From assembly GCA_963977065.1 (NCBI GenBank), contig CAXBNF010000028.1:1-33329 (forward strand): a DNA stretch of 33,329 nucleotides, read 5' to 3'. Each line of letters begins with the position of its first letter. The stretch's first letter is position 1. The notes below the pieces were generated by a model. The model was given only the letters and a program-made list of their open reading frames with translations, did no database searches and was not told the origin of the DNA. A program made the translations under genes and the position numbers. The DNA is from Planktosalinus sp963977065. GTDB taxonomy: Bacteria > Bacteroidota > Bacteroidia > Flavobacteriales > Flavobacteriaceae. Positions 6,647 to 15,573 of the stretch are shown piece after piece.

Positions 6647-9306
6647 TCAAGATTTAATATAATCTGACCATTTTCATCACGGGGCTCATCATCATCTTTT
6701 GATTTTGAATTTTTAATTTCAGAATTGTTTTTCACATTCTCTTCACCCACCACTTCCATTTCTTCAGCAGGTATTTCCTCGGGTTCATCAAATGGCAATG
6801 GTTCCAGTAAATTGATTTGCTTCACTTTTTCCTTGGTCAATTGATTTCCCTGAGCATTGATTCCTTTGATGGCGATAAACTCTTCAATGTTTATTTGTTG
6901 GTTCTCCTTTTGTTCTTTACCACGAGGTTTGTAGAATTCCAGTTCAACAACCGGCTTATAGTCTGTGGAAATAATTTCCAAATAAGATTTGGGGTGCTCT
7001 GTAATAAACGTCTCTTCCTTATCTTCATTTTCAACAAGAAAGCGTTTTACATAAAATAATTCCTTCTCACCTTCCCAGTATATCGCTGAAACAGGCTTTT
7101 TAGGCCTCCATTTTTCCAGCAATATCATGCCATCATCAAATCGGAGAGTAACTTCAGGAATCACAGTTTTTATTTTTCCTGATTGAATGATAATCAACAA
7201 CCTGTCGTCTTTCCTGAATTCACCAAGGTACTCACCTCTCGCATCAAGATTCAAACGCTGTACCGTGTCGTCAAACCATATTTTTCTTGGTTTGAGCGTG
7301 GATAAACCTTTTTCTTTGAGTTCAATGCGTTTGATGGGATATTTTGAAACAATATTCCCTTTGGAGTTTCTTCCTTTTATGATGATATCAGCAAAATCAA
7401 GATCAAACTTGAGCTTTTTTATACTTCCTGTCTGTCTTAACAATACCTGTACAATTTCGGCTTCACCGTTAGGGTTTGCAGTAAAATACAACACTTTGGA
7501 ACCTTTATTTCCTTGTGTCATATCATATTCATTGTCCCTTATGGTTCCGGTAACGGCAAATCGCTTTACATAAGAAGCTCCTTTGGCTCCATCGCGATAA
7601 ATCATATTGTAAATGGTGCGTTTGTCTTTTTTCTTAAAAACAGCCACGTGAATGATATTTTTACCCACAAAGGTTTTGGTATCTACTTTTGTGACCATCA
7701 TTTTTCCGTCTTCGGTAAAAACGATGATGTCGTCGATATCACTGCAATCAGTGACATATTCGTCCTTTTTCAAGGCTGTTCCTACGAAACCTTCTTCTCT
7801 ATTGACATAAAGCTTTGTGTTTCTGATTACCACTTTTGTGGCCTCGATGTCATCAAATATTTTCAGTTCGGTTTTGCGCTCTCTGCCTGTTCCATAATCT
7901 TTCAACAAACGTTTGAAATAATTGATTGCATACTCAATCAAATTATCAAGATAATTCTTGATTTGCGCAATTTGATCTTCAAGCGAATCTATTTTTTGTT
8001 GTGCCTTATCAATATCAAATTTTGAGATGCGCTTGATTCTGATTTCAGTCAACCTCACAATGTCATCTGTTGTAATGGCACGTTTTAAATGTTTTATATG
8101 AGGTTGTAATCCTTTGTCAATGGCAGCAATGACACCTTCCCATGTTTCTTCTTCTTCAATATCGCGGTAAATCCTGTTTTCAATGAAAATGCGTTCCAAT
8201 GATGCAAAATGCCACTGCTCCTCCAGTTCATCGAGTTGAATTTGCAATTCTGCTTTGAGCAATTCGACTGTTCGGTCTGTGGAGCGTCTTAGCATTTCAG
8301 ATACCCCAACAAACAAAGGCCTGTTGTCTTCAATTACACAGCCTAAAGGCGAAATGGAGGTTTCACAAGCAGTAAATGCATACAGCGCATCAATGGTTTT
8401 ATCAGGCGAAAGACCTGAAGGTAAATGAATCTGTATCTCTACTTCAGCCGAAGTATTGTCGTCTATTTTTTTAATCTTGATTTTTCCCTTGTCATTGGCT
8501 TTTAAAATGGAGTCAATCAATGAGGAAGTATTGGTGCCAAAAGGAATTTCGGTTATCACCAAAGTATTTTTATCTAATTGGTGGATTTTGGCACGCACTC
8601 GCACCTTCCCTCCTCTTAAACCGTCATTGTAATTGGTAACATCTGCGATTCCTCCTGTAGGAAAATCAGGGTATATTGTGAATTTTTTTCCCTGTAAATG
8701 CTTTATGGATCCTTCAATAAGCTCATTGAAGTTATGTGGTAATATTTTTGTCGAAAGCCCCACGGCGATTCCTTCTGCCCCTTGTGCCAGAAGCATTGGA
8801 AATTTCACCGGAAGGTTAATGGGTTCTTTTCTCCTTCCGTCGTAAGACAATTGCCAGGGAGTGACTTTGGGGTTATACACAACGTCCAAAGCAAACTTTG
8901 AAAGTCGTGCTTCAATATATCGGGAAGCAGCAGCACTATCGCCAGTTAAAATATTCCCCCAGTTTCCTTGTGTATCAATCAAAATGTCCTTTTGCCCTAT
9001 TTGAACCATTGCATCTGCAATACTGGCATCACCGTGAGGATGGTATTGCATGGTATGACCCACGATGTTAGCCACCTTGTTATAACGCCCGTCATCAAGA
9101 TCTTTTAAAGATTGCATAATGCGACGCTGTACCGGCTTGAAACCATCTTCAATGGCAGGCACCGCTCGTTCCAGGATTACATATGAGGCATAATCCAGAA
9201 ACCAGTCTTTAAACATGCCGTTTACCTTGATAATGGTATCTCCCGTCGCATTTCCATCGTCTTGAATTGGAAACTCTTCTTCATTTGGGTTTTGGTCGTC
9301 GCTCAT
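6643..9306 (-). CDS. parC: DNA topoisomerase IV subunit A
   Basis: 887 residues. With ParE it decatenates daughter chromosomes and relaxes supercoils. The GyrA/ParC breakage-reunion domain starts near residue 25. FKPVQRRIM, the helix-turn region HPHGDASIADAMVQIGQ (89-105) and the catalytic tyrosine in AAASRYIEARL (Y130) are all present. A coiled coil follows (about 430-475). The C-terminal part is a pinwheel domain with an acidic tail (EEIPAEEMEVVGEE, then SKSKDDDEPRDENG). I call it ParC rather than GyrA because a separate, more canonical gyrA lies at 24529-27063, and because it is paired with a 621-residue ParE-type B subunit. It is 42 bases downstream of parE and probably co-transcribed. 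Confidence 0.93.
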   Translation of the reverse strand: MSDDQNPNEEEFPIQDDGNATGDTIIKVNGMFKDWFLDYASYVILERAVPAIEDGFKPVQRRIMQSLKDLDDGRYNKVANIVGHTMQYHPHGDASIADAMVQIGQKDILIDTQGNWGNILTGDSAAASRYIEARLSKFALDVVYNPKVTPWQLSYDGRRKEPINLPVKFPMLLAQGAEGIAVGLSTKILPHNFNELIEGSIKHLQGKKFTIYPDFPTGGIADVTNYNDGLRGGKVRVRAKIHQLDKNTLVITEIPFGTNTSSLIDSILKANDKGKIKIKKIDDNTSAEVEIQIHLPSGLSPDKTIDALYAFTACETSISPLGCVIEDNRPLFVGVSEMLRRSTDRTVELLKAELQIQLDELEEQWHFASLERIFIENRIYRDIEEEETWEGVIAAIDKGLQPHIKHLKRAITTDDIVRLTEIRIKRISKFDIDKAQQKIDSLEDQIAQIKNYLDNLIEYAINYFKRLLKDYGTGRERKTELKIFDDIEATKVVIRNTKLYVNREEGFVGTALKKDEYVTDCSDIDDIIVFTEDGKMMVTKVDTKTFVGKNIIHVAVFKKKDKRTIYNMIYRDGAKGASYVKRFAVTGTIRDNEYDMTQGNKGSKVLYFTANPNGEAEIVQVLLRQTGSIKKLKFDLDFADIIIKGRNSKGNIVSKYPIKRIELKEKGLSTLKPRKIWFDDTVQRLNLDARGEYLGEFRKDDRLLIIIQSGKIKTVIPEVTLRFDDGMILLEKWRPKKPVSAIYWEGEKELFYVKRFLVENEDKEETFITEHPKSYLEIISTDYKPVVELEFYKPRGKEQKENQQINIEEFIAIKGINAQGNQLTKEKVKQINLLEPLPFDEPEEIPAEEMEVVGEENVKNNSEIKNSKSKDDDEPRDENGQIILNLD

Positions 9307-9340
9307 AGTTATTTAATATACACTTCTTATATTTCACGAG

Positions 9341-9360
9341 ACACCCGCCTACGCGGGTGT
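9341..9360 (-). repeat. GC-rich hairpin across the parE stop codon (REP-like)
   Basis: ACACCCGCCTACGCGGGTGT is a perfect 8-bp stem with a CTAC loop. It is far richer in G+C than its surroundings. On the minus strand the parE TAG lies in the loop. No T-run follows in the direction of transcription, so it is not an intrinsic terminator. It resembles the dispersed palindromes of the CCCGCCTACGCGGG type found in many genomes. Confidence 0.5.
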
Positions 9361-11214
9361 GTGTTCTTCTACTTTATCTACTTCAAATTTGAGGTTATCG
9401 ATGATAAACTCTTGTCTTTCGGGTGTGTTTTTGCCCATATAGAACGAAAGCAATTCCTCAATGGACATGCTGCGTTCCAGCATTACCGGGTCAAGTCGAA
9501 TATCAGCACCAATAAAATGTTTGAATTCATCAGGCGAAATCTCCCCAAGACCTTTGAATCGGGTGATTTCTGGTTTTGGTTTTAATTTTTCGATGGCATT
9601 TTTGCGTTCTTCTTCAGAATAGCAATAAATGGTTTCTTTTTTATTCCTTACGCGAAAGAGCGGGGTTTGCAAAATATACAAATGTCCTTCTTTGATCACT
9701 TCTGGGAAAAACTGAAGGAAAAAAGTAATGAGCAACAACCGGATGTGCATCCCGTCCACATCAGCATCTGTTGCGATTACTATGTTGTTGTAACGCAAGT
9801 CTTCAATGCTTTCCTCAATATTCAGCGCTGCTTGAAGCAGGTTGAATTCTTCGTTTTCATAAACTATTTTCTTGGACAAACCATAGCAGTTTAAAGGTTT
9901 TCCTTTTAAACTGAAAACGGCCTGTGTGTTCACATCACGGCTTTTCGTTATAGAGCCACTTGCAGAATCTCCTTCGGTGATAAACAAGGTGGTTTCCAGC
10001 TGTCGATCCGATTTTGTATCGTGAAGGTGAACGCGGCAATCGCGTAATTTTTTATTGTGTAAACTCGCTTTTTTAGCACGCTCTTTTGCTAATTTTCTAA
10101 TTCCGGAAAGCTCTTTTCTTTCTCGTTCTGCCTGAAGGATTTTGCGTTGTAATTTATCAGCTGTTTCCGGATTTTTATGCAGATAATTATCTAAGTGTTT
10201 TTTTACAAAGTCAATAATGAACGTACGCACAGTGGGTAAATTACCTCCCATATCGGTCGAACCCAGTTTTGTTTTGGTCTGGCTTTCAAAAACCGGCTCC
10301 ATCACCTTGATACTGATTGCTGAAACAATGGATTTTCTGATATCGCTCGCTTCAAAATTCTTTCCGTAAAATTCTCTTATGGTCTTAACAAAGGCTTCTC
10401 TGAAGGCATTCAAATGTGTCCCACCTTGGGTGGTATTTTGTCCATTGACAAAGGAATGATATTCCTCGCTATACTGGGTTTTACTATGTGTAAGCGCGAT
10501 TTCAATATCTTCAGCTTCCAGGTGGATGATGGGATATAAAATATCATCGTGGTGGATATTTTCTTCCAGTAAGTCTTTCAGTCCGTTTTCTGAATAGTAT
10601 TTTTCTCCATTGAAATCAATGGTCAGTCCGCGGTTGAGATAGACATAGTTTTTGAGCATTTTGGAAACATACTCATTGCGGTATCTGAAGTTTTTAAAAA
10701 TGGTCTCATCAGGAATAAAAATCACTTTTGTCCCGCGGCGTGAAGAGGATTCTTCCGGATTTGGGTCAGCGAGAAGGTTTCCTTGTTCAAACTCGGCATA
10801 TTTTATCTGGTTTTCCCTAACTGATTCCACCCTGAAAAAAGAAGAGAGCGCATTTACGGCTTTGGTACCCACACCATTTAACCCAACAGACTTTTTAAAG
10901 GCACGGGTATCATATTTCCCTCCTGTATTCATTTTGGAAACCACATCGACCACTTTTCCCAGTGGAATTCCCCGGCCATAATCTCGCACTTTGACTTCTT
11001 TCTCTTTTATGCGTATTTCGATGGTTTTACCGGCTCCCATTACATATTCGTCAATGGAGTTGTCCAGCACTTCTTTTAAAAGTATGTAGATACCATCATC
11101 AGGGGAAGAACCGTCACCGAGTTTTCCTATGTACATTCCCGGGCGCATCCTGATGTGCTCTTTCCAGTCCAGCGAACGTATATTATCCTCGGTATATTGG
11201 GTTTCTTTGGCCAT
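9349..11214 (-). CDS. parE: DNA topoisomerase IV subunit B
   Basis: 621 residues, the ATPase partner of ParC. The GHKL ATPase domain contains EVLDNSIDEYVMGAG (about 48-62, catalytic Glu and Mg-binding Asn), VRDYGRGIPL (76-85) and GLNGVGTKAVNALS (111-124). A transducer domain follows. The TOPRIM domain has EGDSASG (near 415) and the metal-binding acidic motif DADVDG (near 491), and the C-terminal block ITRFKGLGEISPDEF is conserved. The length suits ParE in this phylum and lacks the large insertion seen in some gyrB genes. It is followed by parC after a 42-base gap holding a GC-rich hairpin at the stop codon. Confidence 0.94.
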   Translation of the reverse strand: MAKETQYTEDNIRSLDWKEHIRMRPGMYIGKLGDGSSPDDGIYILLKEVLDNSIDEYVMGAGKTIEIRIKEKEVKVRDYGRGIPLGKVVDVVSKMNTGGKYDTRAFKKSVGLNGVGTKAVNALSSFFRVESVRENQIKYAEFEQGNLLADPNPEESSSRRGTKVIFIPDETIFKNFRYRNEYVSKMLKNYVYLNRGLTIDFNGEKYYSENGLKDLLEENIHHDDILYPIIHLEAEDIEIALTHSKTQYSEEYHSFVNGQNTTQGGTHLNAFREAFVKTIREFYGKNFEASDIRKSIVSAISIKVMEPVFESQTKTKLGSTDMGGNLPTVRTFIIDFVKKHLDNYLHKNPETADKLQRKILQAERERKELSGIRKLAKERAKKASLHNKKLRDCRVHLHDTKSDRQLETTLFITEGDSASGSITKSRDVNTQAVFSLKGKPLNCYGLSKKIVYENEEFNLLQAALNIEESIEDLRYNNIVIATDADVDGMHIRLLLITFFLQFFPEVIKEGHLYILQTPLFRVRNKKETIYCYSEEERKNAIEKLKPKPEITRFKGLGEISPDEFKHFIGADIRLDPVMLERSMSIEELLSFYMGKNTPERQEFIIDNLKFEVDKVEEHTPA

Positions 11215-11503
11215 AATAAAATTTGTGATAGACCCGCTAATATAAGACTTCGGGCTAAAAAATGAAACCTTGAAAATAGAAAGTAATTAACAATAAAAAA
11301 GTTTAATTTGTTAAGAAAATAAAGGTTTATGAGTTAGAGTATAATTTAAAAAAAATGCCACTAATGCACAAATATTATTTTGTATAATGCTTTTATTTAT
11401 GCATTTATTTGTGGTTTTAATACATAGCTATTGGTTGAATTTATTTTATATAAATCAATAATCCTTTATTTATTATATTTGATAAATTCCAAAACTAAAT
11501 ATT
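11215..11503. other. 289-base intergenic region with an imperfect inverted repeat
   Basis: Divergent region between parE and the NlpE-like gene, very AT-rich, with no reading frame of interest. An imperfect inverted repeat spans 11358-11414: CCACTAATGCACAAATA at the left and TATTTATGCATTTATTTGTGG at the right pair apart from a 4-base gap and two changes. Such CCAC/GTGG-ended palindromes are often dispersed relics. A TATATTTG -7 element for the right-hand gene is at 11474-11481. I see no RNA gene. Confidence 0.4.
11474..11481 (+). promoter_or_regulatory. -7 element for the NlpE-like lipoprotein gene
   Basis: TATATTTG, an exact TAnnTTTG match, 22 bases upstream of the ATG at 11504. No convincing -33 TTTG is found at 19-21 bases, so strength and use are uncertain. 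Confidence 0.45.
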
Positions 11504-11947
11504 ATGAAAAAGATATTTTATGTTACGTTTATTGTTTTTGCAATATTTGCTTGTAAAAACACACAAGAAAAAGACCCAAGTGAAGATGTTGTTGAATCTG
11601 AACAAGTGCCAGATATGCACACCTCACAGATCGCTTTGGACTGGCAAGGAACCTATTCAGGAATTTTACCCTGTGCTGACTGTGAAGGGATAAAGACCGA
11701 AATTGTTTTAAGAGATGACAATACCTATGAAATTAAAAGAATGTATATGGGTAAAGACGATACAACTTTTGAAGAAGAGGGACAACTGCAATGGACAGAA
11801 GATGGTGGAACAGTTGTCCTAACTAACAAAGAAAATGGTCACGCTACCCTATTCAAAGTGGGTGAAAATCACTTAAAACAACTGGATATTGAAGGTAATC
11901 CCATTGAAGGGGAGCTGGCTGAAATGTATATTCTAAGAAAGAATTAA
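11504..11947 (+). CDS. NlpE N-terminal-domain lipoprotein
   Basis: 147 residues. The signal ends in a lipobox-like FAIFACK with Cys17, so it is a lipoprotein. After a short acidic linker (about 20-45), the single domain has WQGTYSGILPCADCEGIKTEI, which carries the CxxC pair typical of the NlpE N-terminal domain, and ends in GELAEMYILRK. In E. coli, NlpE senses surface contact, copper and lipoprotein-sorting stress through CpxA. This protein has only the N-terminal domain and there is no Cpx system nearby, so only domain membership is claimed. A strong bidirectional terminator follows 9 bases after the stop. Confidence 0.85.
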   Translation: MKKIFYVTFIVFAIFACKNTQEKDPSEDVVESEQVPDMHTSQIALDWQGTYSGILPCADCEGIKTEIVLRDDNTYEIKRMYMGKDDTTFEEEGQLQWTEDGGTVVLTNKENGHATLFKVGENHLKQLDIEGNPIEGELAEMYILRKN

Positions 11948-11955
11948 ACTTAAAA

Positions 11956-11980
11956 AACTCGCTTTAATAGCGAGTTTTTT
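11956..11980. terminator. bidirectional intrinsic terminator between the NlpE-like gene and ychF
   Basis: AACTCGCT, loop TTAAT, AGCGAGTT: a perfect 8-bp stem followed by T's on the plus strand. A T-run also follows the stem on the minus strand. It serves both convergent genes; its end coincides with the ychF stop codon at 11980-11982. Confidence 0.85.
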
Positions 11981-13074
11981 TATACGTTAAATCTAAAGTG
12001 CATCACATCACCATCTTTGACGATGTACTCCTTGCCTTCTACTCTCATTTTTCCGGCTTCTTTTACTTTGGTTTCGCTGCCAAAACTTACATAATCATCA
12101 TAAGCAATCACTTCTGCCCTGATAAAGCCTTTTTCAAAATCTGAGTGAATAACTCCGGCGGCTTGTGGAGCTGTTGCGCCTACAGGTATGGTCCAGGCGC
12201 GCACTTCTTTGACACCGGCGGTAAAATAGGTTTGAAGGTTTAGCAATCTGTATGCAGAACGTATGAGTTTTGCTGAGCCTGCTTCATCAAGACCTAAATC
12301 TTCAAGAAACATTTGGCGCTCTTCATAAGTCTCCAGCTCTGTGATATCGGCTTCAGTTCCAACGGCTAAAACCAATACTTCTGCATTTTCATTTTTTACG
12401 TTTTCTTTTACAAGATCGACGTATTTATTTCCGTTTACCGCAGACCCTTCATCCACATTACAAACATACATAACAGGCTTATCTGTAATGAATTGAAGCG
12501 GGGCAATGAAATCTTCCCTTTCAGCTGCTGAAAATTCAATCGCTCTGATGGAGATTCCGGCTTCCAAGCCTTTTTTAACTTTTAAAAGGGCTTCTTCTTC
12601 TTTTTGGGCGTCTTTATTACCGGTTTTGGCGGCGCGCTTTACTTTCTCCAGTTTTTTCTCGGCTGTTTCAAGGTCTTTTAACTGAAGTTCCATATCAATG
12701 GTTTCTTTATCCCTTATTGGATTTACTGAGCCATCGACGTGAACGATATTGTCATTGTCAAAACAACGCAACACGTGCAGAATCGCATCTGTTTCTCTGA
12801 TATTTCCCAGGAATTGGTTTCCCAGCCCTTCTCCTTTACTGGCGCCTTTTACTAAGCCGGCGATATCGACAATTTCAACTGTTGCCGGCAGCACGCGTTC
12901 CGGATTTACCAATGATTCGAGCTTTTGCAATCTTGGATCGGGGACGTTGACCACACCAATATTAGGTTCAATGGTACAAAAAGGGAAGTTTGCACTCTGC
13001 GCTTTGGCATTGGACAAACAATTGAATAATGTGGATTTACCTACATTGGGAAGACCTACGATTCCGGCTTTCAT
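11980..13074 (-). CDS. ychF: YchF/Ola1-family ATPase
   Basis: 364 residues, an Obg-related P-loop NTPase that prefers ATP over GTP, binds ribosomes and is linked to redox stress. The P-loop is GLPNVGKST (7-15). The G3 region is DIAGLVKGASKGEGLGNQFL, the family's glycine-rich switch II. The NKxD position reads NVDE, the change that explains ATP preference in this family. A coiled-coil insertion sits near 130-175 and a C-terminal TGS domain (about 280-364) ends GDVMHFRFNV. The length is the family norm. A TATCTTTG -7 element lies just upstream. It is separated from the AbgT gene by a terminator, so it is probably a single-gene unit. Confidence 0.96.
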   Translation of the reverse strand: MKAGIVGLPNVGKSTLFNCLSNAKAQSANFPFCTIEPNIGVVNVPDPRLQKLESLVNPERVLPATVEIVDIAGLVKGASKGEGLGNQFLGNIRETDAILHVLRCFDNDNIVHVDGSVNPIRDKETIDMELQLKDLETAEKKLEKVKRAAKTGNKDAQKEEEALLKVKKGLEAGISIRAIEFSAAEREDFIAPLQFITDKPVMYVCNVDEGSAVNGNKYVDLVKENVKNENAEVLVLAVGTEADITELETYEERQMFLEDLGLDEAGSAKLIRSAYRLLNLQTYFTAGVKEVRAWTIPVGATAPQAAGVIHSDFEKGFIRAEVIAYDDYVSFGSETKVKEAGKMRVEGKEYIVKDGDVMHFRFNV

Positions 13075-13096
13075 ATAATATCGTTTTTAAAGGGTG

Positions 13097-13104
13097 CAAA
13101 GATA
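13097..13104 (-). promoter_or_regulatory. -7 element of the ychF promoter
   Basis: The minus strand reads TATCTTTG, an exact TAnnTTTG match, 22 bases from the ychF ATG at 13074. A -33 box is not evident. Confidence 0.5.
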
Positions 13105-13129
13105 CATGTTCAGTTCAAATATTGAGAAT

Positions 13130-13166
13130 AAAAAAAGATGTTTACTGAAAATCAATAAACATCTTT
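13130..13166 (-). terminator. intrinsic terminator after the AbgT-family gene
   Basis: An 11-bp perfect stem (AAAGATGTTTA at 13134-13144 with TAAACATCTTT at 13156-13166) and an 11-base loop, followed on the minus strand by seven T's. It begins 25 bases downstream of the transporter stop and insulates ychF from it. Confidence 0.8.
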
Positions 13167-13191
13167 ATATTTAATCTGAAAAGATATACTA

Positions 13192-14760
13192 TTATGGCGC
13201 CGGATAGAGGTAATTGGCCTCAAAACTCAATGGGATTCCCAGCCACCAATAGATGAGTAAGAATGCTGTCCACGCAATTAAAAATATAACTGAATAAGGT
13301 AGCATCATCGAAATCAGAGTTCCAATACCCATTCCCTTAACATACCGTTGACTAAAGACTACCACAAGTGGGAAATAGGGTAATAAAGGTGTAATGATAT
13401 TTGAAACAGAATCGCCTACGCGATAAGCAGCTTGTGTAAGGTCAGGTGATATACCCAGTTGCATTAGCATTGGTACAAAGATTGGAGCAATGAGTGCCCA
13501 TTTTGCAGAAGCAGAGCCCACCATTAAATTCACAAAAGCACTGAGAATTACAATTCCAACAATCGTGATTTGACCCGGTAATTCAAGTGCCTGAAGGAAG
13601 TTTGCACCTTTTATAGCTATTAAAAGACCAATATTTGAACGTGAAAAAGCATCAATAAAAAGTGCACAGAAAAAGGCCATTACAATATAGTAACCCATAC
13701 TTTCCATGGATTTTGTCATGCTTTTTATTAAATCCCTGGAAGATTTGTATTTTCCTGAGACAAACCCATAGACTAGACCCGGAATTAATAACAACACAAA
13801 GATTAATGGTACAATTGCCTTCATTAAAGGAGCATTAAACGAGGTAAGAGATTGAATTTCGGGATCAACCATATCCGGTCCTCTTAAAGCTGAATTTTCA
13901 GGGTAAGCCCATAAAAACAAACCTACAATTCCCAGGACCATCGCCAAAAACCCATACCAGAAGGCTTTGCTTTCCTTGGATGTTACCTCTTCCATTTTAG
14001 GCATTTGATCTTCATCGCCATCAACTTTTACTTTCTTTAACCTGGGCTCAATGATTTTATCTGTAACCCACCAACCCACAAGAACAATTAATAAAGTGGA
14101 TGCAGAAGTAAAATACCAGTTATTCAGAGGATTTAAATTAATTGCAGGATCAAGTATTTTTGCGGCTTCTAGAGTGAAACTCATAATGAGCGGGTCAATG
14201 GCAGAAGGGATAAAGTTTGCTGAAAACCCTCCTGATACACCGGCAAATGCGGCTGCAATACCGGCTAATGGATGTCGCCCTGCGGCATAAAAAATAACAC
14301 CTCCCAGGGGTATAACAAGTACATATCCAGCATCAGCAGCTGTGTGGCTAACGATGGCTATTAAAATAAGCATCGGGGTAAGTAATTGTTTGGGTGTAAA
14401 GTTTAAGAGTTTTTTTAACCCGGCGTCAATCCAACCGGAATGCTCTGCTACCCCCACTCCAAGCATGGCAACTAAAACAATTCCTAATGGTGCAAATAGC
14501 ACAAAGGTATTTACCATGCTCGCCAGGAATCCGGCCAGTTGAGTTCCGGTGAGTAAATTTTGAACATTTAAGCTATTTCCCGTCATTGGGTGAATTTCTC
14601 CAAAATCAAAAGGAGAAAGTATCGCAGATAAAACCCAAACAAAAATTAATAAGTAAAAAAATAGAATCGCAGGATCGGGTAGTTTATTCCCTAATTTTTC
14701 AACTAAGTCAAGTGCTTTGTTCACAAAACCTTTTTTCTTGACAACTTGAGCTTCTTCCAT
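13192..14760 (-). CDS. AbgT-family transporter
   Basis: 522 residues from ATG 14760 (MEEAQVVKKKGFVNKALDLV). An in-frame ATG at 14820 would add 20 residues that do not resemble the family start. Hydrophobicity shows about 11-13 membrane segments with re-entrant hairpins. AbgT landmarks are visible: KLPDPAILFFYLLIFVWVLS near the start, a serine/glycine-rich stretch GVSGGFSANFIPSAIDPL and the late stretch MVGSASAKWALIAPIFVPML. Family members import p-aminobenzoyl-glutamate or, as shown for MtrF and YdaH, export sulfonamides and p-aminobenzoate using ion gradients. Substrate and direction cannot be read here, and no folate or aminoacyl hydrolase gene is adjacent. Confidence 0.9.
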   Translation of the reverse strand: MEEAQVVKKKGFVNKALDLVEKLGNKLPDPAILFFYLLIFVWVLSAILSPFDFGEIHPMTGNSLNVQNLLTGTQLAGFLASMVNTFVLFAPLGIVLVAMLGVGVAEHSGWIDAGLKKLLNFTPKQLLTPMLILIAIVSHTAADAGYVLVIPLGGVIFYAAGRHPLAGIAAAFAGVSGGFSANFIPSAIDPLIMSFTLEAAKILDPAINLNPLNNWYFTSASTLLIVLVGWWVTDKIIEPRLKKVKVDGDEDQMPKMEEVTSKESKAFWYGFLAMVLGIVGLFLWAYPENSALRGPDMVDPEIQSLTSFNAPLMKAIVPLIFVLLLIPGLVYGFVSGKYKSSRDLIKSMTKSMESMGYYIVMAFFCALFIDAFSRSNIGLLIAIKGANFLQALELPGQITIVGIVILSAFVNLMVGSASAKWALIAPIFVPMLMQLGISPDLTQAAYRVGDSVSNIITPLLPYFPLVVVFSQRYVKGMGIGTLISMMLPYSVIFLIAWTAFLLIYWWLGIPLSFEANYLYPAP

Positions 14761-14963
14761 GTTATTTCGGTTGTTAGTTTTTAAAGATGCTAATTTAGAA
14801 AAATATGCCATATACAGCATAGATTTTTAAATTTTTAAAACCCTTTCTTGAATACCACTTTTTTATAGTTTACAAACTTTAGCATCTATTTATGTTTTTA
14901 TTTAATAAAATTAACTAAAGATGTCATTACATTTACAAAATAAATAACCTTAAATTAAAAATT

Positions 14964-15488
14964 ATGAAACGTATTGTAATCACAACACTTGTTATTGGAC
15001 TTTTTTCTTTTGCTGGTTTGCAGGCTCAGATTAACGAAAATGTAAAAAAAGAGACCACTTTAAAAAAAGTAACTGTAAAAGATACCAACGTTGAAACCAT
15101 TGTTGATAAAGAAGTAGATGAAAAAAGAAGTGTTATTAAAGTTGAAGGAACTGATGAAACAAATCAAAATTCTGAAGAATTAATAATCTCAGATGAAAAA
15201 AATTATTCTGTTGAGGTTATTGATAAGGAGTTAAATGTTGAAAATCAAAAAGACCTTGATAAACTCAAAAAAGAAGAAAATGAAAGAATCGACGGCCAAC
15301 AGCGTGGGGTTCCAATTCAAACTGATGCAGACACTTTACAAAAGCCTAGAGTTTACAGTACATCTGAAAAAGAAAAAGTTAAAATGATTGAAGCTCACCA
15401 GCGTGGTGCTCCAACCCAAATGGGAAAAGCTGCCGTGGAAAAGTCAAAAACTACAAATACATTAAAAAAAGATGGAGGAGGAAATTAA
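14964..15488 (+). CDS. secreted, highly charged protein with two QRG-x-P motifs
   Basis: 174 residues. The signal peptide MKRIVITTLVIGLFSFAGLQA is probably cleaved after Ala21. The mature protein is low-complexity and rich in Lys, Glu and Asp (KKETTLKKVTVKDTNVE onward), with few hydrophobics and no cysteine, so it is likely extended or disordered in the periplasm or outside. Two related motifs stand out: QQRGVPIQT (112-120) and HQRGAPTQM (145-153). A similar QQRGTP motif is repeated in the exported protein at the right end of the window. No family was recognised. A TACATTTA element about 15-20 bases upstream could be its -7 box, and an intrinsic terminator follows 25 bases after the stop. Confidence 0.75.
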   Translation: MKRIVITTLVIGLFSFAGLQAQINENVKKETTLKKVTVKDTNVETIVDKEVDEKRSVIKVEGTDETNQNSEELIISDEKNYSVEVIDKELNVENQKDLDKLKKEENERIDGQQRGVPIQTDADTLQKPRVYSTSEKEKVKMIEAHQRGAPTQMGKAAVEKSKTTNTLKKDGGGN

Positions 15489-15510
15489 TTCTTAATTCAT
15501 TAAAATCTTA

Positions 15511-15546
15511 AAAACTCGATTATTTTTAATAATCGGGTTTTTTATT
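15511..15546 (+). terminator. intrinsic terminator after the secreted charged protein
   Basis: An 11-bp stem (ACTCGATTATT at 15514-15524 with AATAATCGGGT at 15528-15538, one G-T pair) and a TTT loop, followed by T-rich sequence to 15546. It separates this gene from the ChaN-like gene 28 bases further on. Confidence 0.8.
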
Positions 15547-15573
15547 TTTAAATTAGCCCTAAAAATATTTTCA

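Noticed and set aside
6817..9585. Several plus-strand open frames of 70-170 codons opposite parC and parE
   Set aside because: They are shadows of long conserved genes, with odd composition and no family features; the minus-strand proteins account for the whole region.
14761..14820. Longer start for the AbgT-family transporter
   Set aside because: The family begins near MEEAQ-like residues shortly before the first membrane segment; the upstream 20 residues fit untranslated leader.
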